Source: Siphonodentalium dalli | Lineage: Eukaryota; Mollusca; Scaphopoda; Gadilida; Siphonodentaliidae | Assembly (NCBI GenBank): GCA_032622095.1 | Contig: CP136065.1 | Span: 247,565,474 to 247,629,473 of the forward strand | Length of the DNA: 64,000 nt | Direction of reading: 5' to 3' | In this document: positions 60,601 to 64,000 of the stretch, one piece after another | How the letters are laid out: each line of letters opens with the position of its first letter | How positions within the stretch are numbered: position 1 is the stretch's first letter | The notes under the pieces: model-generated | Seen by the model: only the letters and a program-made list of their open reading frames with translations | Told to the model about the DNA's origin: nothing | Database searches by the model: none | Translations under genes and position numbers: made by a program

Positions 60601-63600
60601 GCAGCAACAAATCAATCCAGTCCTCTGACTACAGTACATGCTTTTCCCATCGTTATTACGCTCACTGCCTCTCCTCCCGATCTTATTGCGCTCTTACTGC
60701 ACTGTCACGAGGCGTTATGGACTGGTTCCCGCTCATAGTACGTCCACACAGTGCTGCCACTGCGACTATGCTCTCGTTATACATCCAAGCATGACAAATG
60801 GCTTTCTTCAGACGTTTGCAGCAGGTTTACAGTACGATCCCACTTTGAAATGCGAAACACAAATGGAGCATACAGCAGGCTCTATTTATACTGTCCGCAC
60901 CCATTTAGATAACGTTGTATTGAGAATGTACTAGCAACACAATGACTGTGACTTGGATGCACTAAGAACATTTACAGCATAGGGGAAGCGCATGAGACTT
61001 GACAAAGTCGGAACGCAATGGGTCGTACTAACAGCGCAATGAAAATGTGATAAGCGGGATAGAAACATTCCTCTTTTTTTAAGTTTGACAATTATGAAAA
61101 GTTTTCTGGCTCCTCCCAGCTCCTCCTGCTTGTTACTCATATTTTGATACTTTTTCAAAATTTCAACGCAATGCAAGCGCCGACCTGATCGCAGCGGAGT
61201 GTAGCGGAGTTTTAACTGAGACCATTAAAATTCTTTACCAATTATAATTGGTATTCTAAAATGCCCCCCAGCACTTTGGGGGGGGGGGGGGAGAGGATAA
61301 CTCGTTTTTCGGTCCTCAAGTGACCACTGTCTCAAATACAATAAGGCCTAAAAAAAGACCATTGTTTCCACAAATATATTGAAATAAATTAGTGTTGGAA
61401 TATGTCAGTCTGCCCATTCTGACAGATAAATAGGTTGCTGTGACCTTGTGTACCATTTGGAAAATATCCTCCATTTTCATGTTTTTCTATTCGTTTTGAT
61501 TTTGTCACCGTGAACATATTTGCAGGCATAAATCTAGAGGCCACATAAGGCGATGTCTCTGGAGGTCATCATTTTAGAGAGAGACTACTTGCGTTTAGTA
61601 TTTATGATCGCCTCCCTTTACAAAGTGGAAATATTCTCTCAGTTAAATGAAGGCATGCAACATGGAATGCGATACAAGAAAACAAATTGTGGATTTCGGT
61701 CGATAATTTTATTATGTGCAGAGGTCTGGACTAGGGGCGGGTGGGTTACTGGGAATCTCACTATTATATCTTGTTGTGCAGGATTATAGATTTTTACAGG
61801 AACATGCCAGATATACGACATCCCATTAACTTTGTTTTACTATCACGATATACAACATCCTGAGAAGTTGAGAACATTGTTTTACTTTCATGATTATACT
61901 TGTACAGGAACATGCCAGATATTAGTGTTGAAACGATTAGTGGTTTTGAGGAATCGACTAGTCGCCAGAGGGAATCGACTACTAGTCGACTAGTCGGACC
62001 CCTTCCGAAACTTACCGTTTTGTGCTCATTTACGTATATAATTTGCCGTTTGTTTTGAGTACCAGTAACTAACTTTGCATTTTCGAACGCAAAGCAAGAC
62101 GTGATTAAACACTATTTGCCGTGATTATTTGGCTTAATATCACTGAAGGTTAATAGGTAATTAATTTGTCCCAGGTATATGATGTTTTATGACAATCAAA
62201 TTACCATCCAGTTGATGTGTGTATCTAAACGGTGGTGACAACACCTGATCGATCGCGGAAACGTTACGGATTACGGAGTGGAAGCGCGTGCAACAATCCG
62301 AAACCGGTGCATTATTCTATATGTTTTGTGTAAAAATGTTCCTTTAAAATTGATATGGTATCATTGGTATGGTATACCGGGCCGTACCGGTTCTTACATA
62401 CAATCGAACATCGTTGTTTTCGAACTTGCCCAGTGTGCTTGTCACCGATTGACTTCACAAACGTGTACATGAAGAAATGCAAGATATTTTGAGAAACGAA
62501 CTTCATCTCCGACAGAGTCAAACAAAAGTTACAATATAAATGTTATAACAGCTGTAGTGCGTACAAGCCGTTTATGCTCGCAGATGTCATGTACATATAT
62601 CGGACATGGAATGTGGTAAAGTTCCCTGTAAATATATAGTCCGCATATATTAAAATATGGGCCATGCATTGCGTACATAATGTTGTTCCTTGTATTCATT
62701 GCAAGGTCACGATATGACATACATGTAGTTTAATCACGGACAGTCATTTTCCCGCCAAAACACGCGTGTTTTCACTGTTTGATTTGATCGCGTACATAAT
62801 TGTCTCTCGTGCATGGTACATTGTAAATATATATATACAATTTTACTCGCGAGTCCCCGAATACACAATCGATCGTGTCAGTTTCAGAAATAAAACTGCG
62901 CAGACCGGCGATGTTAATAGTACATTTCAATGCGATGTCGTAAGTTCTATATTTAGCCCGATTCCAGGAATTTGCGTCATCCAGATTACTTTTCTGGGAA
63001 CAGCTTTGTCACCGCCCAATTCCACGAAGGATTTAAGTTTGAGGTGCTAAAATACATTGTAAGTTTTCACAAACACAGCCCATAAACGATGTGGGATTTC
63101 CGAAGTGACTCGCCAGTTTAGTTCGAAATACGCGACGCTAATCGATGCATAGCATGGCCGACCGCGGGTTGGCTTTATATTTATATCTATAATACAATAT
63201 ATCTAGAACGTGCGATCGTATACGCTCACCCATGCGTCAGTTGATGCATGTGGTGGTTGTAAAAAATATCACACAATTTTACAAATAAACTTTAAAGGTA
63301 TACTGACATAGTGCTTCAATAAACTATAATATATTGGATTTGTTATTAAACTTAAAACTTAATAATGTCACCTCGCAACTAACTTGATTGAAGTTGAGTC
63401 CTGCACACCTGCAAGCACGTTGACCAGATATCACTCAGATCAATTCCGTCACGCCGAAATAGACACGGTTGCGATAGGCGCTGATTCTTTGAAGTTGATT
63501 ATCAAAGCCGGTCGTCTCAACTTCAAAGAATAAGCCGGCGCGGCGCCGACAAATACATTGAGTTGAGGTCATTGGGTTTCGCGCTCGTGCATGACCACCA

Positions 63601-64000
63601 AATACTGAAAGCAGTTATCGCATCAAAGGGACAACAAAGAAGGCTTTAGCAAGCTAATTGTGATTGTGTATTTCGATAGCCTGATTGTTTAAATTGTCCA
63701 GTAATTCGGCAACGGCACTGCTTTCGCGATGGCATAATGGTGGTGGGTGTGTTCCGACTAGTCGACTAGCCGATTTCGGAATCGACTAATTTAATAATCG
63801 CGTCTATTTCGATTAGTCGATTAATCGTTTCAACACTACCAGATATATACGACATTGTGAGAACATTGTTTTACTATTTTGATTATAAGACATCCTGAGA
63901 ACATTGTTTTACTATCATTATTATACTTTTTTGACAGGCTGCATTCAGAGAACCACGACTGTTGGTGGTAACCGATCCCCGCACGGACCATCAGCCCGTT
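42562..64000 (+). CDS. RPSA: RPSA, 40S ribosomal protein SA / uS2 (first three coding exons; rest beyond window)
   Basis: Small-subunit ribosomal protein of the uS2 family, which sits on the 40S subunit and is also known as the 67-kDa laminin-receptor precursor. Coding exons: 42562-42694, 50060-50265 and 63938-64000 (cut by the window edge). Phases 1/1 and 0/0 join, giving 134 residues that match animal RPSA almost throughout: [73 protein letters not shown] and [20 protein letters not shown]. Both introns are swollen by nested transposons (7.4 and 13.7 kb). An acceptor-like ttgtgttgtag at 42519-42529, about 30 nt before the ATG, suggests an upstream non-coding exon, which I could not place. 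Vertebrate RPSA introns host snoRNAs; I saw no convincing snoRNA here. Confidence 0.96.
45235..47065. repeat. 144-bp tandem array, six copies, split by a hAT element
   Basis: cctctatactctaatgatcg starts near 45235, 45379, 45523, then 46725, 46867 and 47010 (period 142-144 bp). Units contain two ggcgcctgcggcgcataaga blocks. The hAT element at 45621-46707 interrupts the fourth unit. Confidence 0.88.
45621..46707. mobile_element. hAT-type non-autonomous element nested at level 4 (1.09 kb)
   Basis: Ends TAGGGCTGGACGATATTAAC and complement of TAGTGCTGGGCGGTTTCCCG. Perfect 8-bp duplication GGTGGGTG (45613-45620, 46708-46715). No transposase. Confidence 0.88.
47210..47660. repeat. Repeats of the 'caagatggccgccaaggtcacgtga' motif and an (AT)n tract
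   Basis: Three copies of a ccaagatggccgccaa/gtcacgtgac block at about 47230, 47450 and 47625, and an (AT)n stretch at 47318-47343. Confidence 0.65.
48160..48330. repeat. 20-bp minisatellite, eight to nine copies
   Basis: ccattcatggggtgtaaggt alternating with ccactcatggggtgttaggt. Confidence 0.88.
48425..48575. repeat. Degenerate 'actcatctctcccccgtgcccc' repeat
   Basis: Four irregularly spaced copies of ctcatctctcccccgygccc. Confidence 0.65.
50060..50265 (+). CDS. RPSA: RPSA second coding exon
   Basis: Acceptor tatttcag, 206 nt (2 nt completing Gly, then 68 codons), donor CAG|GTAATC. It encodes [20 protein letters not shown] and ends [13 protein letters not shown], nearly identical to vertebrate RPSA. 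Confidence 0.96.
50705..52118. mobile_element. CAGGGTTTCCG-ended element (1.41 kb) inside the left arm
   Basis: Inverted ends CAGGGTTTCCG / CGGAAACCCTG; direct duplication TATACAG (7 bp; 50698-50704, 52119-52125). The right arm of the host element at 59690-59705 carries the uninterrupted sequence, confirming the insertion. No transposase; contains a gacgggacgaccatggttcg hairpin (50760). Confidence 0.82.
52215..52660. repeat. Local inverted repeat (about 130-bp arms)
   Basis: 52215-52345 (gtatacttatgtatatatac, ttgttgcttgcttctaattc) is repeated in inverse at 52510-52660. This may be the remains of a small foldback element with cggctcatcacta ends. Confidence 0.65.
52675..52845. repeat. 118-bp tandem duplication, one copy empty and one filled
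   Basis: atacaggcacatgtcctgca ... ggcctcggtgtatttatt occurs at about 52677 and 52795. The first copy continues undisturbed (ttattgtaatgtattgtatc...), while the second is interrupted by the hAT element and resumes at 57117. Confidence 0.85.
53125..55588 (+). pseudogene. hAT transposase (ZMYM/DUF4371 type) with a single frameshift
   Basis: Cut-and-paste transposase. Frame 1 opens at ATG 53125 and stops at 54601-54603; a second frame continues the same protein to a stop at 55586-55588. The switch lies at an A7 run (54553-54559): one extra base relative to an open reading, total about 820 residues if read through. Visible parts (residue numbers from ATG): acidic N-terminus; TTF-type zinc finger with Cys121, Cys124, His157, His163; catalytic core with Asp291 (LLCDESAD), Asp356 ([10 protein letters not shown]), the CxxH signature Cys384/His387 (NCRNHRLAL); C-terminal hAT dimerisation region with the expected Glu near 762 (NVERAFSLM). 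All key residues are present, so one indel (or an assembly error in the homopolymer) is the only visible defect. Such proteins are also known as domesticated genes, but the intact transposon ends argue for a mobile copy. Confidence 0.88.
55720..56110. repeat. Inverted repeat 3' of the transposase
   Basis: ctagcctgagtttcctctag ... cagaaaaggggtat (55720-55800) pairs with ataccc...ccttttctgaagg ... gcagaaactcaggct (56036-56115). Confidence 0.65.
56285..56605. repeat. Large imperfect hairpin in the hAT non-coding half
   Basis: caatcagactttaaaaacac occurs at 56300 and 56456 in direct orientation and at 56522 inverted. Arms of about 150 nt (cttattataggtgtgttgtt / aacaacacacctataataag) close a long hairpin. 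Confidence 0.75.
57162..58823. mobile_element. CAGTCCTTCGA-ended element (1.66 kb)
   Basis: Ends CAGTCCTTCGA / TCGAAGGACTG, direct flanks ACTTAC (6 bp; 57156-57161, 58824-58829); the uninterrupted target is visible in the first 118-bp unit near 52760 (aacgtaccc). Subterminal regions are rich in ggcgcgcc/gcgcgcgc. Short open frames (57175-57495, with [20 protein letters not shown]; and 58261-58470) may be remains of its own gene, but I do not recognise them. Confidence 0.72.
57563..58145. mobile_element. TTAA-flanked MITE (583 bp) nested in the previous element
   Basis: Ends AGGGGTACTGTACGCCA / TGGCGTACAGTACCCCT with TTAA on both sides (57559-57562, 58146-58149). piggyBac-like MITE. Confidence 0.85.
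58830..59600. other. Interior of the 9.8-kb element, unassigned
   Basis: No coding sequence or terminal repeats; this is the right-hand unique part of the host element. Confidence 0.4.
60182..61789. other. RPSA intron 2, ordinary intron sequence
   Basis: No gene seen. A GGCC-end fragment (aaggcctaaaaaaagaccattgtttcc) lies near 61343 and a G14 run at 61278-61291. The open frame 60638-60934 has no recognisable domain. Confidence 0.4.
61790..63937. repeat. 108-bp degenerate tandem repeat reaching the RPSA exon 3 acceptor, split by a hAT element
   Basis: tttacaggaacatgccagat recurs at 61796 and 61904 (108 bp apart). gttttactatcatgattata recurs about five times on both sides of the hAT insertion, the last copy running into ttttttgacag, the acceptor of RPSA exon 3. 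Units thus carry acceptor-like tacag|g motifs but not exon sequence. Confidence 0.65.
61923..63838. mobile_element. hAT-type non-autonomous element (1.92 kb)
   Basis: Ends TAGTGTTGAAACGATTAGTG and complement (...attaatcgtttcaacacta), subterminal cgactagtcg palindromes, perfect 8-bp duplication CCAGATAT (61915-61922, 63839-63846). Interior has no recognisable transposase. Confidence 0.9.
63938..64000 (+). CDS. RPSA: RPSA third coding exon (partial, cut by window edge)
   Basis: Acceptor ttttgacag, then 21 codons in phase 0 ([21 protein letters not shown]) open to the end of the window. Matches the conserved uS2 segment directly after TNQIQ. Confidence 0.95.

Larger units (their letters stand above)
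50266..63937. other. RPSA intron 2, enlarged by nested transposons
   Basis: Donor GTAATC, acceptor ttttgacag. Removing 50347-60178 and 61923-63838 would leave about 1.9 kb. Confidence 0.85.

Noticed and set aside
60638..60934. 98-residue open frame in RPSA intron 2
   Set aside because: No recognisable domain, no splice or promoter context.

Overview
The window is animal nuclear DNA: AT-rich, intron-rich and full of transposons. Two conserved eukaryotic genes can be read exon by exon. The first is the 5' part of PCM1 (pericentriolar material 1, centriolar-satellite scaffold) on the minus strand, positions 1-32922. The second is the first three coding exons of RPSA (40S ribosomal protein SA / uS2, laminin-receptor homologue) on the plus strand, 42562-64000. 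They diverge (head to head) across about 9.6 kb of transposon-rich DNA. Dispersed repeats of the 'catattcgaacttgatctg / aagttatcatccggaaacc / cggacggacg' kind are, from memory, typical of bivalve molluscs. A lophotrochozoan, most likely a bivalve, is my best guess; species cannot be set from sequence alone.

Layout: 1-32922 holds fifteen PCM1 exons, all with GT-AG borders and compatible phases, giving about 781 N-terminal residues; the gene runs off the left edge. Its introns hold palindromic elements, TTAA-flanked MITEs, a 1.5-kb tandem duplication and several minisatellites. Three of the minisatellites are built from an exon edge together with its splice site. 32923-42561 is intergenic and holds several MITE-like or hAT-like elements and a tRNA-like SINE head. 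RPSA intron 1 (42695-50059) contains a four-level nest of elements, each with its own terminal repeats and target duplication. RPSA intron 2 (50266-63937) contains a 9.8-kb TTA-flanked element. Nested inside that are a 4.3-kb hAT transposon with a nearly complete transposase (one frameshift), a 1.4-kb CAGGG element and a 1.7-kb CAG/CTG element that itself holds a TTAA MITE. A separate 1.9-kb hAT-type element with a perfect 8-bp duplication lies just before RPSA exon 3.

The two host genes have no obvious joint function beyond being conserved, broadly expressed genes. The most unusual signal is the repeated seeding of tandem arrays at splice-site edges, three in PCM1 and a weaker one at an RPSA acceptor. 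The second is the depth of transposon nesting, where filled and empty sites can be compared within the same window.
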